From: Bacteroidaceae bacterium
GTDB taxonomy: Bacteria; Bacteroidota; Bacteroidia; Bacteroidales; Bacteroidaceae
DNA length: 64,000 nt
Reading direction: 5' to 3'
Assembly: GCA_017650045.1 (NCBI GenBank)
Contig: JAGCFP010000003.1
Location: forward strand, 1 to 64,000
Positions 1 to 7,905 of the stretch are shown in pieces. Positions within the stretch are counted from its first letter, which is position 1. Every line of letters begins with the position of its first letter. The notes beneath the pieces are model-generated. The model was not told the origin of the DNA. It saw nothing but the letters and a program-made list of their open reading frames with translations, and searched no databases. The translations under genes were made by a program, and so were the position numbers.

Positions 1-165
1 CATTGTAAGCATTTTATTGGACGAATGCCTTCCGAAAGGCGGAAAGCGGATACAAAGATACGGAATTTCCCACATTCACTCCAAATTTTTCGGGAGGAAT
101 TTTCAGGGAAAAATGCACCCAACCAATTAAGCCATATCCGCACTCCCTCTCCTGGAAAGCGGCTG

Positions 166-196
166 CAAAGGTAGAACCTTTTTACCAATCCACAAA
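166..196 (-). promoter_or_regulatory. Bacteroidetes-type promoter facing left
   Basis: On the - strand, TACCTTTG (166-173) is preceded by TTTG (193-196) with exactly 19 bp between, the full Bacteroidetes sigma-ABfr consensus. A second -7 element, TATCTTTG, lies at 53-60 on the same strand, and both are preceded by a similar ggaaagcgg context, so this looks like a duplicated promoter for the gene beyond the left edge. Confidence 0.6.
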
Positions 197-309
197 ACTT
201 TTTCAACTATTTTTTTTCAGATTTTTTGGGTATAAACTGACGGAATGATTACACGATGCTTTGAATCAAGGTCTTAGGCCTTAAAATAAAAATTACTACT
301 ACACGAAGA

Positions 310-357
310 AATTATTTTTCTCTAACTAGGAAAAAATATTTTTCTAACTAGAGAAAA
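310..357. repeat. AT-rich CTAACTAG palindromic element, copy 1
   Basis: Two copies of CTAACTAG separated by an A/T run and flanked by TTTTCT and AGAAAA arms form a large imperfect dyad. Closely similar sequences occur at 29995-30046 and 52073-52112, always between genes. Function unknown; it could be a terminator-like hairpin or a small dispersed repeat. Confidence 0.5.
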
Positions 358-475
358 AAAACTACACCTTATATAATATATAAAGGAGGAAATCCTCAAG
401 ACATCAAAATGTCACATTAAATACCCCGAAACAACAAAAAAAGGCTTTAAATTGTGAAATATAAATGTAAATATA

Positions 476-483
476 TATCTTTG
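476..483 (+). promoter_or_regulatory. sppA promoter -7 element
   Basis: TATCTTTG matches TAnnTTTG and sits 29 bp before the sppA start. A TTG at 452-454 is a plausible though slightly distant -33 element. Confidence 0.55.
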
Positions 484-512
484 TTTCCTAAAACTAACAT
501 CAATTAATTATA

Positions 513-2297
513 ATGAAAGACTTTCTAAAGTACACATTGGCCACCATCACAGGTATTGTAGTGATTCTCCTGATTGTTTTTTTCTCAGGATTAGTTATTT
601 TATTTTCGGCATTATCACCATCAAATTCTGAAACTCGCGTAGAGAAAAATTCCGTGATGGCACTTCACTTAAACGGTGTCATTGAAGAGCGCTCAACGTC
701 CGACCCTTGGTCGTACATCATGGGAAATACCACCTCTTCTATCGGACTGAACGACATACTTACCTCTATCAAAAAAGCGAAGGAAAACGATAAGATAAAA
801 GGAATCTATATCCTTGGAACTTCAACCTTGTCGGCCTCTCCTTCTTCATTGCAAGAGATACACGATGCCCTTATAGATTTCAAGGAATCAGGCAAATTCA
901 TCGTTTCATACGCTGATAATTACTCCCAAGGTTCCTATTATCTGGCCAGCGTTGCCGACAAGGTGATGATGAATCCACAAGGAATGCTTGAATGGCAAGG
1001 AATGGAGTTAGAGACCATGTTCTATAAAGAGTTACTCGATAAGGTTGGCGTAGAAATGCAGGTTTTCAAAGTGGGAACCTACAAGTCGGCCGTAGAGCCA
1101 TATATCCTCAACGAAATGAGCGATGCCAATCGTGAGCAACTGACAGAGATTGTAAACTCCATTTGGAACAATATCACGGAAGATGTATCAGAATCGCGTC
1201 ATCTCAGCAAAGAGAAGTTGAATGAACTGGCCGATAAGGTCTTAATGTTCCATCCAGCTACTGAAGCAGTTTCCAATGGTATGCTCGATACCTTGATCTA
1301 CAAAAACGATGTGCGCGACTATCTGAAGAAGATGGCTGGAATTGATCAAGACGCCAATCTGCATTTGTTGGGCATCAGCGAAATGGTGAACGTGAATCGC
1401 AATGTTCCTAAAGACAAGAGCGGAAACATCATTGCTGTATATTATGCAGCAGGAGAAATAGATGGTACCAGCATTGTAAACATCGGATCATCCTCTGGCA
1501 TCAACTCTGAGAAAGTCATCAGCGACCTTCGTAAACTGAAAGAAGACAAAGACGTGAAAGCCGTAGTGCTGCGCGTCAACTCTCCTGGAGGAAGCGCTTA
1601 TGGATCAGAACAAATCTGGTATGCCATCAAGCAATTAAAGGAAGAAAAGCCTGTCATCGTCTCTATGGGTGACTATGCTGCTTCAGGAGGTTACTATATC
1701 TCCTGTGGTTCCGACCTTATCGTTGCAGAGCCAACTACCTTAACCGGTTCCATCGGCATTTTCGGTTTGATTCCAAATGCCCAAAAGCTGAAAGAAAAGT
1801 TTGGTGTAAACATTCAATCAGTAAAGACAAATGAACATGCCGACATACAAAGCACCGAAATGCTTACCCGTCCGATGACTGAATCAGAGAAAGGACTGAT
1901 GCAGATGTATGTAAACAATGGTTACGACCTCTTTACAACACGTGTAGCTGATGGACGAAATCTTTCTAAGACTCGCGTTGATGAAATCGGACAAGGCAGA
2001 GTTTGGACTGGTGAACGTGCCAAAGAACTTGGACTTGTTGATGAACTGGGAGGTATCGACAAAGCCATCAGCATCGCAGTGGAGAGAGCAGGTATAGAAA
2101 AGTACACTCTTCTCACCTATCCAGAAGGAGAGAGCATGCTGAGTAAGTTGATGAACAATAATCCTACCAAATACGTAAGATCTAGTCTTCTGAAGAGCAA
2201 GTTTGGCGATTTATATTATCAGTATGAGTTTGTCAACAACTTCAGTATCAATGATATGCTACAAATGCGTATGCCATACGAGCTAGACATTCACTAA
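513..2297 (+). CDS. sppA: Signal peptide peptidase SppA, 67K type
   Basis: Membrane-anchored serine protease of family S49 that degrades cleaved signal peptides and other membrane peptides. The 594-aa length and duplicated S49 domains match the long (67K) SppA form. An N-terminal membrane helix covers about residues 8-33. The catalytic Lys is K191 in TYKSAVEP (first domain) and the nucleophile is S391 in DYAASGGYY (second domain), the same spacing as in the E. coli enzyme. It is the first gene of a tight + strand run, with 9 bp to lpxK, which fits a shared envelope-related transcript. Confidence 0.95.
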   Translation: MKDFLKYTLATITGIVVILLIVFFSGLVILFSALSPSNSETRVEKNSVMALHLNGVIEERSTSDPWSYIMGNTTSSIGLNDILTSIKKAKENDKIKGIYILGTSTLSASPSSLQEIHDALIDFKESGKFIVSYADNYSQGSYYLASVADKVMMNPQGMLEWQGMELETMFYKELLDKVGVEMQVFKVGTYKSAVEPYILNEMSDANREQLTEIVNSIWNNITEDVSESRHLSKEKLNELADKVLMFHPATEAVSNGMLDTLIYKNDVRDYLKKMAGIDQDANLHLLGISEMVNVNRNVPKDKSGNIIAVYYAAGEIDGTSIVNIGSSSGINSEKVISDLRKLKEDKDVKAVVLRVNSPGGSAYGSEQIWYAIKQLKEEKPVIVSMGDYAASGGYYISCGSDLIVAEPTTLTGSIGIFGLIPNAQKLKEKFGVNIQSVKTNEHADIQSTEMLTRPMTESEKGLMQMYVNNGYDLFTTRVADGRNLSKTRVDEIGQGRVWTGERAKELGLVDELGGIDKAISIAVERAGIEKYTLLTYPEGESMLSKLMNNNPTKYVRSSLLKSKFGDLYYQYEFVNNFSINDMLQMRMPYELDIH

Positions 2298-2306
2298 ATC
2301 CCACTA

Positions 2307-3401
2307 ATGGCGGAAGAGAAAAAGACATACAGAAAATGGCTATTGCCGCTCTCCTACCTCTACGGTATCGGAGTACGCATTAGGAATACCCTTTACGACT
2401 GGAATATCATCAAGTCGAAGAGTTATTCCATTCCCATTATCTGTGTGGGAAATCTCTCAGTTGGCGGAACAGGAAAGACGCCGCACATCGAGTACCTCGT
2501 TCGCCTGCTTCAACGTCAGGGATGGCACATAGCCATACTGAGTCGCGGCTACAAGCGCGCTACCAATGGCTACATACTTGCCACTGAGAATAGTACCAGC
2601 AGAGAAATTGGTGACGAGCCCTGTCAGATGAAACGCAAGTTTCCGGGCATTACGGTGGCAGTTGATGAAAACAGGTGTCATGGAATAGAGAATCTTCTTA
2701 AATTGGACTCCCCACGTATAGACATCATCTTACTGGACGATGCCTATCAACATCGCAAAGTCAAAGCTGGATTGAATATCCTATTGACCGACTTCAATAA
2801 TCTCTTCACCGATGATCATCTGCTTCCTGCGGGAAATCTTCGGGAACCAGTAAAAGAGAAAGAGCGTGCCCAAATGGTCATTGTCACGAAGAGCAACTCT
2901 GAGATGAAACCCATTGAGTTCAACATTCTGAGCAAGAAACTCAATCTGTTCCCTTATCAGGGATTGTTCTTCTCTACCATAGAGTATGACATTCTCTTTC
3001 CACTCTATCCAGAGAGTGTCGTAGAACAAGACATACAAATCATAGAGAAGGATACCCATGTGCTGTTAGTTACGGGAATAGCCTCACCACGTCCGATGGT
3101 TGAAAAAGTGAAGTCGCTCAGTGACCATGTACAACACCTTTCGTTCCCAGACCATTACAGTTACAAGCGGAAGGACATGCAGACTATTGAACAGGCATTC
3201 AACCGCATACAAGGCTCAAAGAAAATTATCCTCACTACTGAGAAAGACGCCTATCGTCTCATTGGCAATACCGCCATCAGTGAAGAGATGAAGCCCTATA
3301 TTTATGTGCTTCCTATCAAGATGCACTTCCTACTAGACCGAGAAGAAACTTTTAACCAACAAATAATCAGTTATGTTAGAGCGAATAAACGAAACTGCTG
3401 A
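2307..3401 (+). CDS. lpxK: Tetraacyldisaccharide 4'-kinase
   Basis: Phosphorylates the 4' position of the lipid A disaccharide precursor at the inner membrane, giving lipid IVA. The Walker A-like motif GNLSVGGTGKTP (about residues 47-58) is diagnostic of LpxK. Length (364 aa) is normal for Bacteroidetes. The 3' end overlaps the start of the purine phosphorylase gene by 29 bp, so translation of the two is probably coupled. Its presence shows a lipid A-bearing Gram-negative envelope. Confidence 0.95.
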   Translation: MAEEKKTYRKWLLPLSYLYGIGVRIRNTLYDWNIIKSKSYSIPIICVGNLSVGGTGKTPHIEYLVRLLQRQGWHIAILSRGYKRATNGYILATENSTSREIGDEPCQMKRKFPGITVAVDENRCHGIENLLKLDSPRIDIILLDDAYQHRKVKAGLNILLTDFNNLFTDDHLLPAGNLREPVKEKERAQMVIVTKSNSEMKPIEFNILSKKLNLFPYQGLFFSTIEYDILFPLYPESVVEQDIQIIEKDTHVLLVTGIASPRPMVEKVKSLSDHVQHLSFPDHYSYKRKDMQTIEQAFNRIQGSKKIILTTEKDAYRLIGNTAISEEMKPYIYVLPIKMHFLLDREETFNQQIISYVRANKRNC

Positions 3402-4182
3402 ATTCCTAAGGCAGATCATGACGACAAAGCCTGAAACAGCCATTATCTTAGGTTCAGGATTAGGCGGACTGGTCGATGAAATCACCGATAAGACAGAAAT
3501 CAAGTATGGCGACATTCCTTACTTCCCAGTTTCCACGGTAGAAGGCCATAAAGGTAGCCTTATCTTGGGGAAATTAGGACAGAAAGACATCCTTGCCATG
3601 AACGGACGCTTTCACTTCTATGAGGGATACTCCCTCACAGAAACCACCTTCCCCATCCGCGTAATGCGAGAGTTAGGTATCAAGACCCTCTTCGTGAGCA
3701 ATGCCAGTGGAGGTATCAACCCCGACTTCCGCGTGGGCGACCTAATGATTATCACAGACCACATCAACTTCCTGTGCGACAACCCACTGCGCGGAAGAAA
3801 CATCCCTTATGGCCCACGTTTTACCGATATGCATGAAGCCTATGACAAAGAGCTTATCCGCATGGCAGATGCCATCGCTGCCGCCAAGGGCATCAAGGTG
3901 CAGCATGGTGTATATCTGGCCGATCAAGGTCCTACCTATGAGACTCCTGCCGAGTATCGCATGTACCGTATCTGGGGAGCTGATGCTGTGGGTATGAGCA
4001 CCGTGCCAGAGGTCATCGTTGCAAGACACTGTGGTATGCGTGTTTTCGGCATCTCTGTCATTACTGATATGGGCGTCGAGGGCCAATTTGCTGAAGTAAC
4101 CCACGAAGATGTGCAGAAAGCTGCTGATGCAGCTCAACCTCGCATGATGGCCATCATGCGTGAAATGATCAATCAGGCATGA
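3373..4182 (+). CDS. punA: Purine-nucleoside phosphorylase (trimeric, PNP I type)
   Basis: Splits inosine and guanosine with phosphate for purine salvage in the cytoplasm. The N-terminal IILGSGLGGL motif and the conserved segments around SNASGGI (phosphate/ribose site) and MSTVPEVI mark the PNP_UDP_1 superfamily, low-molecular-mass trimeric class. The start at 3373 (MLERIN) gives the usual length of 269 aa although it overlaps lpxK by 29 bp; an internal ATG at 3418 would remove a normally conserved N-terminal helix. The last four bases overlap the thiL start. Confidence 0.93.
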   Translation: MLERINETAEFLRQIMTTKPETAIILGSGLGGLVDEITDKTEIKYGDIPYFPVSTVEGHKGSLILGKLGQKDILAMNGRFHFYEGYSLTETTFPIRVMRELGIKTLFVSNASGGINPDFRVGDLMIITDHINFLCDNPLRGRNIPYGPRFTDMHEAYDKELIRMADAIAAAKGIKVQHGVYLADQGPTYETPAEYRMYRIWGADAVGMSTVPEVIVARHCGMRVFGISVITDMGVEGQFAEVTHEDVQKAADAAQPRMMAIMREMINQA

Positions 4183-5204
4183 GGACAGAGATAGCTACGC
4201 TCGGAGAATTCGGACTCATCGAGCATCTTACTGAAGGCATTGAACACCAGAATGCCTCTACCGTCTATGGAGTGGGCGACGATGCTGCCGTGCTCTCCTA
4301 CCCTGCTCCTAAACAGGTACTTGTTACCACAGATATCTTACTCGAAGGTGTACACTTCGACCTTACCTATGTGCCCTTAAAACACTTGGGCTATAAGGCA
4401 GCGGTAGTCAACTTTTCTGACATCTATGCCATGAATGGAGTGCCTCGCCAAATTACGGTCACGTTGGGCATCTCTAAGCGTTTCAGTGTGGAAGACATGG
4501 AACAACTTTATGCGGGCATCCGTCTGGCTTGTGAAGCTTATGGCGTGGATATAGTAGGTGGAGATACCACCTCCTCCTTGACTGGTCTTACCATCAGTAT
4601 CACCTGTGTCGGAGAAGCCGATGCTGATAAGGTGGTTTATCGAAATGGAGCCAAGGAGAACGATCTTATCTGCGTCAGTGGTGACTTAGGCGCTGCCTAT
4701 ATGGGATTACAACTGCTTGAACGTGAGAAGTCTGCGCTTCGAGGTAACACCGACGTTCAGCCCGATTTTTCTGGAAAGGAATATCTCTTGGAGCGTCAGT
4801 TGAAACCTGAAGCACGTAAGGACATCATCCAAAAACTGACAGAAGCAGGAATCAAGCCCACAGCCATGATGGACATTTCTGACGGACTCTCTTCTGAACT
4901 GATGCACATCTGCAAGCAGAGCAATGCTGGTTGTCGTGTCTATGAAGAGCACATCCCTATCGATTACCAGACAGCCGTGATGGCTGAAGAGTTTAATATG
5001 AACCTCACCACCTGCGCGCTGAATGGCGGTGAAGACTACGAACTGCTCTTCACAGTGCCCCTATCCCTGCATGAACAGGTGCAAGACATCGAGGGCATCC
5101 GCTTGATAGGCCATATCACCAAGCCCGAACTCGGTTGTGCCCTCATCACACGCGATGGTCAAGAGTTTGAATTGAAAGCTCAAGGCTGGAATCCACTGAA
5201 ATAA
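4179..5204 (+). CDS. thiL: Thiamine-monophosphate kinase
   Basis: Phosphorylates thiamine monophosphate to thiamine diphosphate, the last step of cofactor synthesis. It is an AIRS/PurM-like ATPase of 341 aa. Key signatures are GVGDDAAVL near residue 30 (Mg/ATP binding), NFSDIYAMNG, GGDTTSS, and the C-terminal MDISDGLSSEL and GGEDYELLF. It overlaps punA by 4 bp (ATGA) and ends this operon ahead of a strong hairpin at 5225-5254. Confidence 0.95.
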   Translation: MRTEIATLGEFGLIEHLTEGIEHQNASTVYGVGDDAAVLSYPAPKQVLVTTDILLEGVHFDLTYVPLKHLGYKAAVVNFSDIYAMNGVPRQITVTLGISKRFSVEDMEQLYAGIRLACEAYGVDIVGGDTTSSLTGLTISITCVGEADADKVVYRNGAKENDLICVSGDLGAAYMGLQLLEREKSALRGNTDVQPDFSGKEYLLERQLKPEARKDIIQKLTEAGIKPTAMMDISDGLSSELMHICKQSNAGCRVYEEHIPIDYQTAVMAEEFNMNLTTCALNGGEDYELLFTVPLSLHEQVQDIEGIRLIGHITKPELGCALITRDGQEFELKAQGWNPLK

Positions 5205-5224
5205 CTTCATGTTTGATTATACTA

Positions 5225-5254
5225 AGGGGGGGCAGGAAATAACTGCTCCCCCCT
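5225..5254. terminator. Bidirectional intrinsic terminator after thiL
   Basis: AGGGGGG-GCAG pairs with CTGC-(T)-CCCCCCT around a 7-nt loop, with one bulged T, followed by a T-rich tract on +. It separates the convergent thiL and TPR genes. Confidence 0.8.
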
Positions 5255-5299
5255 ATTCTATTTTTTACCCTGTAATTGATGATTGGAATTACATAGTTC

Positions 5300-5782
5300 C
5301 TATTCTATTAAATCATCCAATCTTTGCTGCAAAGCTTCATCATCAGGCGTTTCCTTCAGAGCATTTTCTAAATAACCTATAGCTGCCTCTTTGTCATCCT
5401 GACTCAATGCAATTCCAGACTTCATCAGATAGGCAGACGCACGGAACTCATGTTCTGCAGGAAGCAGATACCTTAATGCTTTATCCACAGAGGTAGAAGC
5501 CTCATCATATTCACCAACTGCATACCATAATGTAGCGACAAACAGATGCGCATACCCATTTTCAGGATGTTCCTCCAGTTCTGCCATTAGATTATCATAA
5601 GTCTGCATCAAATCTTTTCCCTCAAAGTCCACTACTACCTTCGCATTCTTCAGATACGAAGCATTAATCGCCTCTAAATGAACAGGTCTTTTTAATATAG
5701 CCTCATACATAGAAATGACAAACAAGACAAGCATGAATGCAATGAAACATATATAAAAGATATCAGATTTTACCTTTTTCAT
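5300..5782 (-). CDS. TPR protein with N-terminal membrane anchor
   Basis: 160 aa. Residues about 8-27 are a single hydrophobic helix preceded by MKKVKSD, so the rest probably faces the periplasm. The remainder is helical and contains two to three tetratricopeptide-like repeats (around HLFVATLWYAVGEYDEA and AIGYLENALKETPDDE). No enzyme motif is seen. The gene has its own strong promoter at 5812-5842 and is separated from the accessory cassette upstream. A partner-binding or scaffold role is likely for TPRs, but the specific function is unknown. Confidence 0.75.
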   Translation of the reverse strand: MKKVKSDIFYICFIAFMLVLFVISMYEAILKRPVHLEAINASYLKNAKVVVDFEGKDLMQTYDNLMAELEEHPENGYAHLFVATLWYAVGEYDEASTSVDKALRYLLPAEHEFRASAYLMKSGIALSQDDKEAAIGYLENALKETPDDEALQQRLDDLIE

Positions 5783-5811
5783 AAAACTTGTTTATGTTCC
5801 TATTCCTTTCA

Positions 5812-5842
5812 CAAAGATATGAACATCAGAAAGAGCGACAAA
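5812..5842 (-). promoter_or_regulatory. Promoter of the TPR gene
   Basis: On -, TTTG (5839-5842), 19 bp, then TATCTTTG (5812-5819): a full Bacteroidetes consensus, 30 bp before the start codon. The palindrome CACAAGCCTTGTG lies just upstream at 5855-5867 and could be an operator. Confidence 0.7.
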
Positions 5843-5854
5843 GTATTTTGCCAC

Positions 5855-5870
5855 CACAAGCCTTGTGAAA
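5855..5870. repeat. Palindrome CACAAG-C-CTTGTG, left flank of cassette
   Basis: A perfect 6-bp dyad around one base. The 16 bases CACAAGCCTTGTGAAA recur as the exact reverse complement at 15262-15277, on the other side of the seven-gene cassette. Each copy also lies a short distance upstream of a - strand promoter. It may be a cassette boundary or a shared operator. Confidence 0.55.
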
Positions 5871-5878
5871 CTAGAAAA

Positions 5879-7114
5879 TCATTCCCATGTCACAAGATTT
5901 CTGTTAAGATATATTCTCCTTACCTCTCCTTTCTTTCCACTTATATAATAGTGTTGAGCCATGCTTTCTGGCAATACGCTTATAATTGCAGCATGAATTC
6001 TGGCACACTTCTCATTGATAGAATTATTCAGTGGGTTAGTCAGGTCTTCAATGCTCCTTTGCACCTTGTCGGTCAACCCATTTGGTTTAAGCTTTACGTA
6101 TATGTCTGTCAGTTCTTGTTTATAGTCAGTCAACGTTTTAAAGGCGATACCTTCTGGATGCTTTAGATAAAGTAGATATACACACTTCATAAGTGGTTCC
6201 AACACTATTTCATTCCCATCACCTATCAATATGCGATAATCTTTCGTAATCGTAAGTCTTTCAAGATGAGGAGCAGATGGCTTTAACCTTAGAAGAGTCT
6301 TAGGACAACGCTCACCATAATAATACTTAGTAATCACTTGCTCAAAGATATCATGTTCGGATACCATGTCGAAAAGTGTCATGCAGGAACGCACCTTCAG
6401 ATCATCAGGACGACCAAGAATGTCCAAAGCACTACCAGCATTCAAATTCAGAAATGCCTCTGAGATTTCTCTTAGTCGAGCGCCAAGCACTGGATGATTC
6501 AAATAAGCCTTGGCTTCCTCTAAGCCACTGATACCGTAATACTCAGAATTATAGCTGAAGCCCAATCCCTTGATCTGTGGGAATACGTACCATATCCAGT
6601 GACTCAATTTTCTCCCAGCCTTTATCTCGCTAAATGCCCTTTGATAATCGGCATATCCGCCATTTTGTGAGGTCAGAAAGCGTTCCAAATCATATAGCAC
6701 ATCTTCTTCAATTAGGATATCAGCAAAGCCTCTGGGGAGCAGTATGTTTTTCAATTTGACAGCCTCTTTGAAATAAGAAGCCATCTCCTGTTCTGTATGT
6801 CCAGAGATGCCACATCCCACCCTTGTCACAAGGAATAAGTTCTCCGGATGTGCCTTAGCATAAGCAATAAACCTATCCACGTAGGGCTTTAGGTCTGTGG
6901 TAGCACTCATTCCGCCAAAGTCTGTAGGGATGGCATAGCTTTGTCCTTGAATGCCTTCAGCTTGACCCCACACAGCACCGAATTTCTTATACGCCATACG
7001 TGAGGCCCCACCCGTATGATATCCAAGTGAATTGCTGCCAAACACAAATATCTGTCCTGGCAAAAGCCTGTCAACATAGTCAGGCGTTATCCTATGGTAG
7101 TCTTCTCTTTTCAT
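5879..7114 (-). CDS. Macro-like (A1S_2505-type) / DUF1810 fusion protein
   Basis: 411 aa in three parts. Residues about 1-137 resemble the A1S_2505-type phage protein family and carry macrodomain-like features: FVFGSN (23-28), HTGGASR (33-39) and GCGISG (100-105), which in macrodomains shape the ADP-ribose pocket. Residues about 143-275 match DUF1810 (SHWIWYVFPQ at 171-180), a family linked to NAD/ADP-ribose biology. Residues about 281-411 form a domain I do not recognise, with a possible winged-helix look (VYLLYLKHPEGI). It is the last cassette gene, 8 bp after the PP2C gene. A role in binding or removing ADP-ribose is inferred from the domains and the DarT-like neighbour. Confidence 0.75.
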   Translation of the reverse strand: MKREDYHRITPDYVDRLLPGQIFVFGSNSLGYHTGGASRMAYKKFGAVWGQAEGIQGQSYAIPTDFGGMSATTDLKPYVDRFIAYAKAHPENLFLVTRVGCGISGHTEQEMASYFKEAVKLKNILLPRGFADILIEEDVLYDLERFLTSQNGGYADYQRAFSEIKAGRKLSHWIWYVFPQIKGLGFSYNSEYYGISGLEEAKAYLNHPVLGARLREISEAFLNLNAGSALDILGRPDDLKVRSCMTLFDMVSEHDIFEQVITKYYYGERCPKTLLRLKPSAPHLERLTITKDYRILIGDGNEIVLEPLMKCVYLLYLKHPEGIAFKTLTDYKQELTDIYVKLKPNGLTDKVQRSIEDLTNPLNNSINEKCARIHAAIISVLPESMAQHYYISGKKGEVRRIYLNRNLVTWE

Positions 7115-7122
7115 AGCATCTT

Positions 7123-7905
7123 CTATAAAACAACCAGTGAATAATCATCGTGAGCTAAAAGCCGCTTATTTCTGAGCCTTTGCAGATGTTGTTTCACGTT
7201 CCAGTTATTCTTATTTCTCACCAATTTATCAATTACATCTTTTTCAAAATCCACATTCTTCAGATTCAATGCTGCGAGAATAAAATTGCTGTCTTTCGTT
7301 TTTGCATTGACAGCTTCCATCAGTTCATCGGTGAACTCTTCCACATGTGCCACCTCATACATCATCAGTATATAATGTGCCAAAGCATCACTGGCAGCAA
7401 AGACTATACAATGCTCGTTTACGTCAAATCTGCCAGCCTTAAATCCATCTTTAACCGTTGGATCTTTGCAGTTCACCAAATAAGGCGGATTGTTAAAGTC
7501 GGCAATGCGCCCAAAACTATGTGAAAGCCTTCCCGTTGACTTGTCGTAGCAAAACGCTACACTATCGCCATAGCTCACCCATTGTCCGCCTTTCCAAACT
7601 GCCACCAGCGTAGCAAAAGAGCCTTCATCATAGAACTTATTAAGCAGCATGCCTCCTTCGGCTTTTGCTTTCTCCTCGCAGTCGTTATAAAAGGGTTCCC
7701 AGATGCCATCTATCCATTTATCAAACTGCTCATAGTTAGTAATGGACTCTTCAGGCAAATGCTCCACAAGATACCTTGACCACAAATCTGCGAACACGCC
7801 ACCACCTCCAGCACCGTCTGAAACAGCTATCAGGCTGTCTTTTGCGATGGCAGCATCCTCATTGATGAGGTTCTCATTCAACTTTCCTATAGATAATGCT
7901 CTCAT
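7123..7905 (-). CDS. PP2C-family protein phosphatase
   Basis: 260 aa, a minimal PP2C (PPM) serine/threonine phosphatase. The metal-binding signature is intact: NED (15-17), SDGAGGG (29-35), YGDS (112-115), ASD (171-173) and the C-terminal HDDYSLVVL (252-260). No membrane or sensory domain is attached. It overlaps the preceding DarT-VWA gene by 4 bp (ATGA), so the two are probably made together. With the kinase at 12231-15188 and the VWA domain next door it completes the kinase-phosphatase-VWA triad typical of TerY-P modules. The likely substrate is a cassette protein, but this is inference. Confidence 0.88.
   Translation of the reverse strand: MRALSIGKLNENLINEDAAIAKDSLIAVSDGAGGGGVFADLWSRYLVEHLPEESITNYEQFDKWIDGIWEPFYNDCEEKAKAEGGMLLNKFYDEGSFATLVAVWKGGQWVSYGDSVAFCYDKSTGRLSHSFGRIADFNNPPYLVNCKDPTVKDGFKAGRFDVNEHCIVFAASDALAHYILMMYEVAHVEEFTDELMEAVNAKTKDSNFILAALNLKNVDFEKDVIDKLVRNKNNWNVKQHLQRLRNKRLLAHDDYSLVVL

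Larger units (their letters stand above)
1..512. other. Intergenic region upstream of sppA
   Basis: No gene is supported here. The left part carries two - strand promoter-like elements (53-60 and 166-196) that would drive a gene lying off the left edge; bases 1-3 (cat) could even be its start codon. The middle (310-357) is an AT-rich palindromic element also seen near 30000 and 52080. The right part carries the sppA promoter. A small hairpin (GCCTT/AAGGC, 27-40) lies in the presumed leader of the leftward transcript. Confidence 0.6.

Noticed and set aside
6824..6836. CCTTGTCACAAGG inside the macro-like gene as a third cassette palindrome
   Set aside because: The half-sites are in the opposite arrangement to CACAAGnCTTGTG and it lies in coding DNA, so a chance match is likely.
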